From Pectobacterium brasiliense (lineage in GTDB: Bacteria; Pseudomonadota; Gammaproteobacteria; Enterobacterales; Enterobacteriaceae), in the NCBI RefSeq assembly GCF_013449685.1, contig NZ_JACDSF010000017.1, forward strand, positions 166,274-230,273: a stretch of 64,000 nucleotides of DNA, read 5' to 3'. This document shows, in pieces, positions 30,256 through 39,193 of this stretch. The notes under the pieces are model-generated. The model did no database searches and had not been told where the DNA came from. It saw only the letters and a list, made by a program, of their open reading frames with translations. The position numbers and the translations under genes were made by a program. Position 1 is the first letter of the stretch. Each line of letters opens with the position of its first letter.

Positions 30256-31287
30256 TCAGATAGCGCCACGACGGCTCTTGGCATAGGTGTCGAACGCCAC
30301 GGCCAGCACGATAATTAACCCAGTGATAATCTGCTGGTAGTAAGCCGAGACGTTCATCAACACCAGTCCGTTAATCAGAATCCCCATGATGATCGAGCCG
30401 ATAATGGTACCGCTGATCCGGCCGTAGCCGCCCATCAGCGAGGTACCGCCGATAACCACCGAGGCGATGACGCGCAGCTCGAAGGTGATCCCCGCAACTG
30501 CTTCTGCGCTACCGAGACGGGCGCTGAGAATGAAGCCCGCCAGTCCGGCCAGACAGCCAATCACGACGTAAACGCTGACCAGCACACGCTGCACGTTCAC
30601 CCCAGCTAGCCGCGCGGCTTCGGTGTTGCCGCCGATGGCGTACACAAAGCGGCCCCAGCGGGTTTTATGCAGCGCCAGATAACCCAGCAAAGCGACCAGT
30701 GCGAAGATCCAGATCGGCACCGAAATACCCAAGATCTCGCCTCGCCCCCACCAGCGATAGCCGGGGTCAAAACCGGCAATCGGCGCACCGTCGTTCATCA
30801 CCAGCGTTAATCCACGCCAGATCGTCATCCCGCCCAGTGTGACGATGAACGGCGGCAGACGCAGTTTGGTGACACCCAAACCATGCAGGAAGCCAATGAA
30901 GGTGCCCATCGCCAGGCAGACGCCCAAGGCGACCAGCCAGCTCAAACCGTACCAGGCATCCGGATCGACAGTGGTGAAGTTGTCGCCTTTAATGACCGAG
31001 GCGGCGGTGATGGCACACACCGCCAGAATCGAGCCGACGGACAGGTCGATCCCCGCAGTCAGAATAACGAACGTCATCCCCACAGCCATGATGCCGTAGA
31101 TGGAGACTTCGGTCAGGATGTTGGTGATGTTGCGCTCGGACAGAAAATTGCTGTTCTGCGACTGAAAGAAGATCAGCAGCAGAATCATGAAAATAAACAC
31201 GCCAAAGCGTTCGAAAAAGGCAATCGGATCAAAACGTCCACGCGGGTTGGACGGCGTAATGCTCTTAGAAAGCGGCTGCTGGGACAT
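30256..31287 (-). CDS. sugar/inositol ABC transporter permease
   Basis: A 343-aa polytopic RbsC/AraH-type permease, with the family block GMTFVILTAGIDLSVGSILA and the conserved YAIGGNTEAARLAGVNV loop that contacts the ATPase. About 8-10 membrane segments are visible. Its place among iol genes, next to an ATPase and a ribose-type binding protein, points to inositol uptake. Confidence 0.9.
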   Translation of the reverse strand: MSQQPLSKSITPSNPRGRFDPIAFFERFGVFIFMILLLIFFQSQNSNFLSERNITNILTEVSIYGIMAVGMTFVILTAGIDLSVGSILAVCAITAASVIKGDNFTTVDPDAWYGLSWLVALGVCLAMGTFIGFLHGLGVTKLRLPPFIVTLGGMTIWRGLTLVMNDGAPIAGFDPGYRWWGRGEILGISVPIWIFALVALLGYLALHKTRWGRFVYAIGGNTEAARLAGVNVQRVLVSVYVVIGCLAGLAGFILSARLGSAEAVAGITFELRVIASVVIGGTSLMGGYGRISGTIIGSIIMGILINGLVLMNVSAYYQQIITGLIIVLAVAFDTYAKSRRGAI

Positions 31288-31299
31288 GCGTCACCTCCG

Positions 31300-32847
31300 T
31301 TATGCTGCGTGTAATGCGTCGTGGCAAATGGCCATCATCGTCATCAGTTTTTCTTCTGTGGCGTCATCGCCATGAATTTCCCCGCTAATCCGCCCTTCGC
31401 TGAGCGTGATAATGCGGTCGGAAATCGCCATGATTTCCGGCAGGTCGGAGGAAATCACAATCACGGCGACGCCCCGTTTCGCCATATCGAACAGCACCTG
31501 ATGCACCTCGGACTTGGTGCCGACATCGATGCCGCGCGTGGGCTCATCCACAATCAATACCTTGGGATTCAGTGCCATACAGCGGGCAAGAATCACTTTT
31601 TGCTGGTTACCGCCCGACAGCTTGCGCACCTCCTGCTCGCTGTTCACCATCTTGATGTGCAGCGCCTGACGGTAGGCGTCAATCAGGTCGTCCTCCTTAC
31701 GGGTGTCGACAAACCAGCGCCAGCGCATCAGCGACGAGAGGTTGGAAAGCGAGATATTTTCCCTGATTGACAACCCCAGCACTGCGCCCTCTTTCTTGCG
31801 GTCTTCCGGCACCAGCGCGATGCCTTGCGACAGCGCATGCAGCGGCGTGGAGGGATAATAGGGTTCGTCATCCAGCACAAATTCACCGGTAGAGAACGCG
31901 TCGGCACCAAACAGGCAGCGTGCGATTTCCGTACGCCCCGCACCTACCAGCCCGGCAATACCGAGCACTTCGCCCGCATGCACCTGGAAGTTGATGTCCT
32001 TCAGCGCGATGCCGTGCGCATCCAGCGGCGGTTTTTCGCGGCTTAAGCCCTTCACCGCCAGCCGTACCGGCTTATCCTGATGATGCGTTTCCGAAGGCGG
32101 ACGGCGGTTAAATACCACGTCACGGCCGACCATCAGGCGAATAATCCCCTGCACATTCGTGCTGGCGACGTCGCCGGAACCGGTGTAGCGGCCATCCTGA
32201 AATACGGTAAACCGATCGCACAGTTGGAAGACTTCGTGTAACCGGTGCGTGACATACACCACACTCACACCACGCCCTTTCAGCTCGCGCACCACACGGT
32301 GCAAGCTGTCAACTTCACTGTCGCTCAGCGCCGCCGACGGCTCATCCATCACAATCAGCTTGGCGTTCAGCGTCAGTGCTCTGGCAATCTCCACCATCTG
32401 CTGCTGTGCCACGCTCAAACGCGCCACCTGCGTCGTCGGCGCAATGTTCAATTTCAGATAATCCAGTACCGCTTTCGCCTCGCGGTTCACCGCCAGCGCG
32501 TCCACAAATACACCGCTGCTTTGCGGCTCACGTCCCAGGAACATGTTCTCCGCCACGCTCATATTGGGCAGCAGATTAAACTCCTGATAAATGGTGATAA
32601 TCCCCCGCTTTTGGCGCTCAACGGGCGACTCGAGCGGTAACAGCGTCTCGCCACCAAACCAGATATCACCACTGGTCTGCGGCTGCGCCCCAGCCAGCGC
32701 CTTCAACAGCGTCGATTTACCCGCGCCGTTTTCTCCCAATAGCGCATGAATCTCTCCCAGTTGTACGGTCAACTGCGCGTTGCTCAACGCCCAAACGCCG
32801 GAGAAGCTCTTTGCCAAATTGGTAATGTTCAGTAGGGGTTCCGTCAT
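31300..32847 (-). CDS. sugar/inositol ABC transporter ATPase (two NBDs)
   Basis: A 515-aa tandem ATPase of the RbsA/MglA family. The first domain has LLGENGAGKSTLLKALAG, LSVAQQQMVEIARAL and LIVMDEPSAAL; the second has GAGRTEIARCLFG in place of a canonical Walker A, LSGGNQQKVILARCM and LIVDEPTRGIDVG. The degenerate second P-loop is usual in this family. It is 12 nt upstream of the permease gene. Confidence 0.92.
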   Translation of the reverse strand: MTEPLLNITNLAKSFSGVWALSNAQLTVQLGEIHALLGENGAGKSTLLKALAGAQPQTSGDIWFGGETLLPLESPVERQKRGIITIYQEFNLLPNMSVAENMFLGREPQSSGVFVDALAVNREAKAVLDYLKLNIAPTTQVARLSVAQQQMVEIARALTLNAKLIVMDEPSAALSDSEVDSLHRVVRELKGRGVSVVYVTHRLHEVFQLCDRFTVFQDGRYTGSGDVASTNVQGIIRLMVGRDVVFNRRPPSETHHQDKPVRLAVKGLSREKPPLDAHGIALKDINFQVHAGEVLGIAGLVGAGRTEIARCLFGADAFSTGEFVLDDEPYYPSTPLHALSQGIALVPEDRKKEGAVLGLSIRENISLSNLSSLMRWRWFVDTRKEDDLIDAYRQALHIKMVNSEQEVRKLSGGNQQKVILARCMALNPKVLIVDEPTRGIDVGTKSEVHQVLFDMAKRGVAVIVISSDLPEIMAISDRIITLSEGRISGEIHGDDATEEKLMTMMAICHDALHAA

Positions 32848-32866
32848 GGTTACCTTCCTCCCGCAA

Positions 32867-32884
32867 GGCCGCGCGGACGCGGCC
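32867..32884 (-). repeat. intercistronic GC-rich hairpin after the binding-protein gene
   Basis: A short perfect hairpin (GGCCGCG-TCCG-CGCGGCC type) lies between the binding-protein and ATPase genes. Such stems often protect the upstream mRNA and raise the binding-protein level over the membrane components. Confidence 0.55.
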
Positions 32885-32919
32885 TGCTGAATACCTTTAT
32901 TGATTACGTAGAAAACGAC

Positions 32920-33858
32920 TTATTTACCCGCTTCGCCAATACGTTCAGCATCGTTCAGGTTATCTTTGGTGATCATGGTCGGTTGGTAGTCTGCCCCGGT
33001 GATAGGCGCTTTACTGCGGATGTTGTTGGTCAACTGCGTCAACGCAGTGGTCACCGCGTAGCCCGGACGTTGATCGGCAGTCACGGCTAGCCAGCCGTCA
33101 CGTACGCGAGCCAGTGCTTCTGGCACGGCATCAAAGCCCGTCACCATCACATCGCCGGGTTTCAGGCCTTGCCCTTGTAGCGCTTCAATCGCGCCGAGCG
33201 CCATGTCGTCATTCGCAGAGAGGATCACCTGCGGGCGTTTAGGCAGCGAAGGAAAAACGCTTTCCACAATGCGCATCCCTTCGGAACGCATCCAGTTCCC
33301 CGTCTGGTCCGCGACGATGTGGTATTTACTGCCACCCGCTTTCAGGCTGTCACGAATCCCCTGGGTACGCTCGATGTTAGAAGACGAACCCGGCTGACCA
33401 GTTAGCAGAATGATCTCTGCGCCATCTGGGAATTTGGTTTTGACATAGTCGGCAATCGCCTGACCGCCTTTATAGTTATTGGCACCAAAGTGTGGCACCG
33501 CTTTTTCCGTTTTTACCGAACGATCCAGTGTCACCACGGGCAGCTTGGCATCCTGAATGTCGGTCACAGCGCTGGACACGGCGTTAACATCATTCGGCGA
33601 TACAACAAAGCCCTGCGCGCCACGCGTAATCGCATTTTCCAAGTCGGCGGCCTGCTTCGGTGAGCTACCCTGTCCATCCAGCACCTGCAAATTCACGCCA
33701 AGTTCTTTGGCGGCTTTAACAGCGGTGCGCTGCATATGTACTTCAAACGGCATAGCGAGATTCGGGGTACTGAAAACGATTTGTTCATTTTGGGCCTGAG
33801 CAAAACCAGACAGACCCAGTGCGATGGCGATTGCGGAAACGCTGATGATCTTTTTCAT
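32920..33858 (-). CDS. sugar/inositol ABC transporter, periplasmic binding protein
   Basis: A 312-aa periplasmic protein with a signal peptide (MKKIISVSAIAIALGLSGFAQA). The fold is that of ribose-type binding proteins, with VVSPNDVNAVSSAVTDIQDA, LTGQPGSSSNIERTQGI and VILSANDDMALGAIEAL. Inositol (IbpA-like) is the likely ligand from the context; the ligand cannot be read from the sequence alone. Confidence 0.88.
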   Translation of the reverse strand: MKKIISVSAIAIALGLSGFAQAQNEQIVFSTPNLAMPFEVHMQRTAVKAAKELGVNLQVLDGQGSSPKQAADLENAITRGAQGFVVSPNDVNAVSSAVTDIQDAKLPVVTLDRSVKTEKAVPHFGANNYKGGQAIADYVKTKFPDGAEIILLTGQPGSSSNIERTQGIRDSLKAGGSKYHIVADQTGNWMRSEGMRIVESVFPSLPKRPQVILSANDDMALGAIEALQGQGLKPGDVMVTGFDAVPEALARVRDGWLAVTADQRPGYAVTTALTQLTNNIRSKAPITGADYQPTMITKDNLNDAERIGEAGK

Positions 33859-33938
33859 ATGTCTTTTCTCTGCTTCTGTTATGAGTATGGGTGTAGGGTT
33901 GAAAGCAGGTAAAACGCGATGTGCCGATGCCGATACGG

Positions 33939-34925
33939 TTACACGGCGACCTCCTTGCCTTGAGCCAGTGATTCAAAGGCTTTATCCGCCAGATTCAGTG
34001 CGCGCTCACCGTCCAGCCCGGAGCATTCGGGCTGCGTGCGGCCATTCAGCACGTCGACAAAGTGCTGCCACTCTGCCGCGTAGGCGGCGTGATAGCGTTG
34101 CAGGAAGAAGTATTCGGGTTTCGCCGCCAGACAGCCGTCGTCGGTCCACTGCTCGACCACGTTTTCGCGGATGTTGCCCGCACTGAGTACGCCTTTCGCG
34201 CCATGCAATTCGAGGCGCTGATCGTAGCCGTAGCCGGAGCGGCGGCTGTTGACGATGGTCGCCATCGCGCCAGAGGCGAATTTCAGCACGATGAATGCGG
34301 TATCAATGTCGCCCGCTTCACCAATCGCCGGATCGACCAAGTTGCTGCCTTGCGCAAAGACCGACACGGGTTCTTCGCCCATAATGAAACGCGCCATATC
34401 GAAATCATGGATCGTCATGTCGCGGAACATCCCGCCAGAAACGCGGACGTACTCAGCAGGCGGCGGCGACGGATCGCGAGAGATAATCAGGAGAGATTCC
34501 GGCTTGCCGATGCGGCCTTCACCAGCCAGCGTTTTGACGCGACGGAATTGCGGGTCGTAGCGGCGGTTGAAACCGACAAACAACGGCACGTTCTGCTCTT
34601 TGACAACTGTCAGGCAATCGCGAACGCGAGCAATATCCAGATGCACCGGTTTTTCACAGAAAATGGCTTTGCCATGTTTGGCAGCCAGCTCAATCAGGTC
34701 GGCGTGCGTGTCGGTCGCGGAGGCAATCAGAACAGCGTGTACCTCCGGATCGTTCATGATCTCATCCACGGTTTGCACTTTGGTGTGGTAGCGTTCAGCC
34801 AGCGCCGTGGCATTGGTTGGGTTAGGATCGACCACCGCGTACAGATTGGTTTCTTTGTGTGCCGCGATGTTCACTGCATGGACCTGGCCGATGCGGCCTG
34901 CGCCCAGTAAAGCGATGTTAAACAT
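33939..34925 (-). CDS. iolG: myo-inositol 2-dehydrogenase
   Basis: A 328-aa NAD-dependent enzyme for the first step, oxidation of myo-inositol to 2-keto-myo-inositol. The Rossmann motif is IALLGAGRIGQVHAVNIA; the conserved lysine is in FCEKPVH; and the active-site histidine and aspartate are in RDMTIHDFDMARF. It is the first gene of the transport-catabolic operon, and a motif shared with the iolA promoter lies 120 bp upstream. Confidence 0.92.
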   Translation of the reverse strand: MFNIALLGAGRIGQVHAVNIAAHKETNLYAVVDPNPTNATALAERYHTKVQTVDEIMNDPEVHAVLIASATDTHADLIELAAKHGKAIFCEKPVHLDIARVRDCLTVVKEQNVPLFVGFNRRYDPQFRRVKTLAGEGRIGKPESLLIISRDPSPPPAEYVRVSGGMFRDMTIHDFDMARFIMGEEPVSVFAQGSNLVDPAIGEAGDIDTAFIVLKFASGAMATIVNSRRSGYGYDQRLELHGAKGVLSAGNIRENVVEQWTDDGCLAAKPEYFFLQRYHAAYAAEWQHFVDVLNGRTQPECSGLDGERALNLADKAFESLAQGKEVAV

Positions 34926-35044
34926 AGGTGCTCCCTTGCTGCCTGAGTGGCGTTTAATGCCAGACTGAAAAAGTGACGGATAACGGCTAGTCGCATTCTC
35001 CCCAGCCCCATCATCACCCGCTCTTTACCGCGAATCCTGATAGG

Positions 35045-35064
35045 TAAAATAAAACATTTATTTC
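35045..35064 (-). promoter_or_regulatory. candidate IolR operator in front of iolG
   Basis: On the minus strand the site reads GAAATAAATGTTTTATTTTA. It matches 15 of 20 bases with a site before iolA, in the pattern GAAATAAAyrTTyyATTTwA. It lies about 120-140 bp upstream of the iolG start. The rest of the 549-bp gap (34926-35474) holds no supported gene; an open frame at 35097-35294 is not convincing. Confidence 0.5.
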
Positions 35065-35474
35065 AGTTTTGTATAAATTGAAAATTATGTTTTTGCGTGT
35101 CAGTTAACATTTTCATGACATCTTCGCTGTTTTCTGCAACCTCAATCACACATCGAATGAGTATGTCTGTGGCGGTATACATGACTATCAAGGGATCGGT
35201 CAGGCGCTGGCGCTCAGCGAGAAGGAAAATGAAACCGTGGTTTGAAAATGAAATGGATGTTTCAGATTGGTTCAGGAGTATAGGGAAGGATTAGGCAACA
35301 CTACAGATTGCAAACTTCATCTGCACAGGCTGTCTCTTCATCACATTTTATGCAGATTCAGAGACCGTTTTCCTCCATAAACGTAAGAGTAATAACAGAA
35401 TAAGAGTGATATTCTCTGATAGTGAATTCTGCTTTTGGATAATTAATAAAAAATGGTATTTAAGGAGATAGTGC

Positions 35475-36179
35475 ATGGAAGGTGAGTTACTAACCCCGCT
35501 ATCACGCAAGGTTGGGAAAGCGGTTAAGGAGGTTCTTTATGAACATCTCACTACAGGGAAGACACCTACCGAGAGTAAAGCGGTTCTTTTCATGGCAGGC
35601 TCCCCAGCAGCAGGAAAAACGGAACTTCTCAATCGCCTCATTGAACAGCATAAGTTAAGCAATTTTGTACGTATTGATGCTGATGACTTCAGATGGTGGT
35701 TTCCTTACTACAACGAAGAGAATTCGGTGTATTTCCAGAAAGCAGCATCAGAAATGGTTGACTATATCTACAAACGAGCGCTGTCTGATGGATATCAGAT
35801 AATTATGGACTCTACTTTCTCAAGCCTTAGCATCGCTGAAAGCAACTTTGACAGAGCGCTAAACGCTAACTACAGCATCATGCTCAATTATGTCTATTTT
35901 GCCCCAGAAAAAGCTTGGAGCTATGCGAAAGAACGAAAGCGCACCGTGCCGCTTGAGATTTTGAAACGGAATTTCATCAAAAGCCGTGAAGTAATTGTGA
36001 ACATGCTGAAAACTTACGATGGCAAGTTCACCCTCAATATTTACCACCGTTATGAATCCCCACCATCTTCTGGCAATTTCAGCGTTGAGACAAAGTATAA
36101 CGTGACTCAATCAACCTGGGCAGCCTCTCATCCTTGTTCATACAACAGCATTGATGATTTAGCCCATATTGGCGTATAA
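35475..36179 (+). CDS. zeta-toxin-like P-loop kinase
   Basis: A 234-aa protein with the P-loop FMAGSPAAGKTELLNRL (about residues 38-54), VRIDADDFRWWFPYY with the aspartates expected at the zeta active site, and IIMDSTFSS in a second strand. This layout is that of zeta/PezT-like kinases, which phosphorylate UDP-N-acetylglucosamine. It starts with ATG after AAGGAGATA. The coding sequence is lower in GC than the iol genes around it. It forms a unit with the gene that starts 26 bp behind it. Confidence 0.8.
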   Translation: MEGELLTPLSRKVGKAVKEVLYEHLTTGKTPTESKAVLFMAGSPAAGKTELLNRLIEQHKLSNFVRIDADDFRWWFPYYNEENSVYFQKAASEMVDYIYKRALSDGYQIIMDSTFSSLSIAESNFDRALNANYSIMLNYVYFAPEKAWSYAKERKRTVPLEILKRNFIKSREVIVNMLKTYDGKFTLNIYHRYESPPSSGNFSVETKYNVTQSTWAASHPCSYNSIDDLAHIGV

Positions 36180-36205
36180 TAAATAACCATATTTAAGGAG
36201 TTATT

Positions 36206-36781
36206 ATGTCATTCGAAAGAAACGCCGCAAGCGCTGAACGCTCACTGATGGATATTTTCGGTCCTGACGCAAGCGATGACGCGAAAGCAATCACTGAGAG
36301 AGCAGCGCAGCTTTCCATGAGTGATATGGCTAACATTCTGAATGCTAAAACATCTTCGAAAAATGTTCTCGCTGTTGATATCAATAATCATTTCCATGAT
36401 GTTCAGTGGAAAGCGCAAATTTCCAGGACACATCAGATAGCGGAAGCATGGGAACATCCAGTGGGTATAGTTCTGCAGCAAAGCGCTCATACTGCCATGT
36501 CCTTTTTGCAGATAACAGAAGCGCTGGAGCAGCTTTCCGTTCCACATAAACCTTTAGATGACTACTGCGCTTTTTTATCCAAACAGTATGATAAGTTGCT
36601 GGATGGTCGCGTCGATCTAGATAGCGTGACTATTTCTCTGAAATACGAAAACCCTGTGACGGGGAAAATGGCCACAGAAACCTATGCTTCAAAAAATAGT
36701 AAACGGATAGAGTTAACACATTCCCGGAAACAACCCAATGTATATGGCAAGCGAAGCCGGAAACCATTCGTAAAATCATAA
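36206..36781 (+). CDS. hypothetical partner of the zeta-like kinase
   Basis: A 191-aa protein following AAGGAG. It is mainly helical by pattern (ERSLMDIFGPDASDDAKAITERA, SDMANILNAKTSSKNV) and has a basic tail (KRSRKPFVKS). I do not recognise a family. In epsilon/zeta and PezAT systems the antitoxin precedes the toxin; here the unknown gene follows, so it may be the antitoxin, an unrelated partner or a second toxin component. The whole pair reads as an insertion between the iolG operon and iolD. Confidence 0.6.
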   Translation: MSFERNAASAERSLMDIFGPDASDDAKAITERAAQLSMSDMANILNAKTSSKNVLAVDINNHFHDVQWKAQISRTHQIAEAWEHPVGIVLQQSAHTAMSFLQITEALEQLSVPHKPLDDYCAFLSKQYDKLLDGRVDLDSVTISLKYENPVTGKMATETYASKNSKRIELTHSRKQPNVYGKRSRKPFVKS

Positions 36782-36788
36782 TCATATT

Positions 36789-36809
36789 GCCCCTGATCCG
36801 AACAGGGGC
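36789..36809 (+). terminator. weak terminator or hairpin after the zeta-like pair
   Basis: The stem GCCCCTG/CAGGGGC is perfect, but the following sequence (TGTTATAG) is only weakly T-rich. Confidence 0.35.
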
Positions 36810-36856
36810 TGTTATAGATAATGATACCAAAAACTGTTTTAGCCCAATATCCGACC

Positions 36857-38788
36857 TTAATATTGCCGTGCGCGGGAAAGCGCAGCTTTCACGTTATTGG
36901 CCGCAGACTCAATCTCTGGGTTATCAGCAACCTGCGCCGTGCCAGTGCGCCACCAGGATTCGTACCCGTGCGTCATGGTCTTCGGCAGTACCTTGATGTC
37001 GAGCAGCACCGGCCCCGCATGCTGGCGTGATTCAACCAGAGCCTGCCTGAGCGAGGCTTCATCGTGCACCCGCCACGCTTTGCAGCCGTAGCTTTCCGCG
37101 TTCTTGGCAAAATCCACCGGAATAAGCGCACCGCGCAGTTGCCCCGATTCCGCATCGCGATAGCGGTTTTCCGTACAGAAGCTACCCATGCCCTGACTCA
37201 TTTGCAGGTTGTTGATACAGCCAAAGCCCGCGTTATCAAATAGCAGCACGGTGATTTTGATGCCCTCTTGCACCGCCGTTTGCAATTCGGTGTGCAGCAT
37301 CAAATAGGAACCGTCGCCGACCATCGCGTAGACGGGCTGTTGCGGTGCCGCAAGGCGTGCACCAATCGCTGCCGCAATTTCGTATCCCATGCACGAATAG
37401 CCGTATTCCAGATGATAGCTGTCCGGCGTTTTCACCTGCCACACGCGCTGTAGATCGCCCGGCAATGAGCCCGCCGCACCTACCACCACCGCGTTATCTT
37501 CCAGATCTTCATTCAGTATGCCCAGCACGCGCGTTTGCGTCAGATGGGTATTCAACATCTGGCGATATTCATCCAGTTTATCTTCCAGATCATCCACCAC
37601 TTCCGGCACCAGTTCACCCTTATCCTGCACGGTAAACAACCGCTGTAGCTCGCGATCCCATTCCGCGCGAGCCTGTTCAACGGCCTGCTGCCAGCCGCTA
37701 CGATAGGACGCCGCCGCCAGCCGTTCGGCTAGCGCCTCCAACCCGACACGCGCATCGGCGATGAGTGGCAGCGCATCCAGTTTTAACGCATCGAACTCGG
37801 CAACGTTGAGCAGTAAAAATTCGACGTTCGGGTTCTGAAACAGCGATTTTGAGCCGGTAGTAAAATCGGTTAAACGCGTTCCGACGCCGATAATCAGATC
37901 CGCTTCGTGTGCCAGCCGATTCGCCGCCAGTCCCCCCGTCACGCCAATACCGCCACAGTTCAGCGGGTGTGAGGAAACGATCGCGCCTTTACCCGCCTGC
38001 GTTTCACCAAACGGAATCGCAAACTGCTCGGCAAACTGCGCCAGCGCATCATGCGCACCGGAATAACGCACGCCGCCACCGCAAATCAGCATCGGACGGC
38101 GCTTGCTCGCAATCAGCGCCGCCGCTTCCTCCAGCCGCGCCACATCTGGCGGACGGCGTTCAAGGTGATGGACACGCTTGCGGAAAAACGAGGCCGGATA
38201 ATCCCAGACTTCCGCCTGCACATCCTGCGGTAAACACAGCGTTACTGCGCCAGTATCTGCCGGATCGGTCAACACACGCATGGCATTAATCAGCGCACTC
38301 ATCAGTTGTTCAGGACGATTAATGCGATCCCAGTAGCGGGAAACGGGTTTGAAGCAGTCATTGGTGCTAATCGACAGATCGTGATATTGCTCGACCTGCT
38401 GCAGAACCGGATCCGGCTGGCGGCAGGCGAAGAGATCGCCGGGCAACAGCAGCACCGGAATGCGGTTGGCGGTGGCGGTCGCCGCAGCAGTGACCATATT
38501 TGCCGCCCCCGGCCCCACCGACGAGGTCACCGCATAGATTTTCCGCCGCTTGTGCTGTTTGGCGAACCCGACGGCGATGTGTGCCATTCCCTGTTCGTTG
38601 CACCCCTGATGTACGGTGAGACGGTTCGCCTCCTGCTCCAGCGCCTGGCCGATGCCCAGCACATTGCCGTGACCAAAAATGGTCATAACGCCCTGCACAA
38701 AGGGGGATTCTTCACCATCTACGCTGAGGTATTGCTGGTTGAGAAACCTGACCAGCGCCTGCGCCATGGTGATGCGACACGTATCCAT
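36857..38788 (-). CDS. iolD: 3D-(3,5/4)-trihydroxycyclohexane-1,2-dione hydrolase
   Basis: A 643-aa thiamine-diphosphate enzyme that opens the inositol ring to 5-deoxy-glucuronate. The ThDP motif is in [19 protein letters not shown], and the PYR-domain glutamate region appears in [21 protein letters not shown]. The ATG at 38788 is chosen because AGGAG precedes it. It is transcribed separately from the iolG operon and from iolA. Confidence 0.95.
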   Translation of the reverse strand: MDTCRITMAQALVRFLNQQYLSVDGEESPFVQGVMTIFGHGNVLGIGQALEQEANRLTVHQGCNEQGMAHIAVGFAKQHKRRKIYAVTSSVGPGAANMVTAAATATANRIPVLLLPGDLFACRQPDPVLQQVEQYHDLSISTNDCFKPVSRYWDRINRPEQLMSALINAMRVLTDPADTGAVTLCLPQDVQAEVWDYPASFFRKRVHHLERRPPDVARLEEAAALIASKRRPMLICGGGVRYSGAHDALAQFAEQFAIPFGETQAGKGAIVSSHPLNCGGIGVTGGLAANRLAHEADLIIGVGTRLTDFTTGSKSLFQNPNVEFLLLNVAEFDALKLDALPLIADARVGLEALAERLAAASYRSGWQQAVEQARAEWDRELQRLFTVQDKGELVPEVVDDLEDKLDEYRQMLNTHLTQTRVLGILNEDLEDNAVVVGAAGSLPGDLQRVWQVKTPDSYHLEYGYSCMGYEIAAAIGARLAAPQQPVYAMVGDGSYLMLHTELQTAVQEGIKITVLLFDNAGFGCINNLQMSQGMGSFCTENRYRDAESGQLRGALIPVDFAKNAESYGCKAWRVHDEASLRQALVESRQHAGPVLLDIKVLPKTMTHGYESWWRTGTAQVADNPEIESAANNVKAALSRARQY

Positions 38789-38837
38789 TGATCTACTCCT
38801 ACCTATTTTATCCAGACGGCTAGCCACCGTGCTGGCC

Positions 38838-38854
38838 ATAGAAACGATTTCTAT
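38838..38854. promoter_or_regulatory. palindrome upstream of iolD
   Basis: The perfect dyad ATAGAAA-cga-TTTCTAT lies 50 bp before the iolD start. Its GAAA/TTTC arms are reminiscent of RpiR-type operators, so it may be an IolR site of a different form from those at iolG and iolA. Confidence 0.45.
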
Positions 38855-38899
38855 GTCAGTCGGCATAAAGTTTCGTGCGTATTGCGCAAATCACTTCTT

Positions 38900-39115
38900 T
38901 TCCACACTGCTGCACACGCCCGACATGGGGCAGCTCAATCGCCGCTGCCCCATGACCCCAGGCTTCTCCACGGGAAATTGCGTCGCTACGCGAGACCTTC
39001 GGCGTTCGTTCCCGTAGCCGGGTCACCAGTGACGCGCTCCAGACGCGGCACTGGCTTTCGCGACATCCTTGTCGCTCACCCGACGGTCACGCCACCTCAG
39101 CGCAATTTTTTACGT
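38900..39115. repeat. hairpin-rich intergenic element between iolD and iolA
   Basis: This GC-rich non-coding block in an otherwise AT-rich gap contains consecutive dyads: CCAGTGACGCG/CGCGGCACTGG (one mismatch) and GCGACA/TGTCGC. The structure resembles an interspersed intergenic repeat of enterobacteria, but I could not compare it with other genomic copies. Confidence 0.35.
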
Positions 39116-39193
39116 GAAAGAAAAAACAATAAAAATCTGCACTGCTATTTATCGTAATGAACCAGCCGAAGTTTTAGTTCTTTCATAACATCT

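Noticed and set aside
35097-35294. 65-codon frame in the iolG/zeta gap
   Set aside because: No ribosome binding site and no recognisable motif; it overlaps the iolG promoter region.
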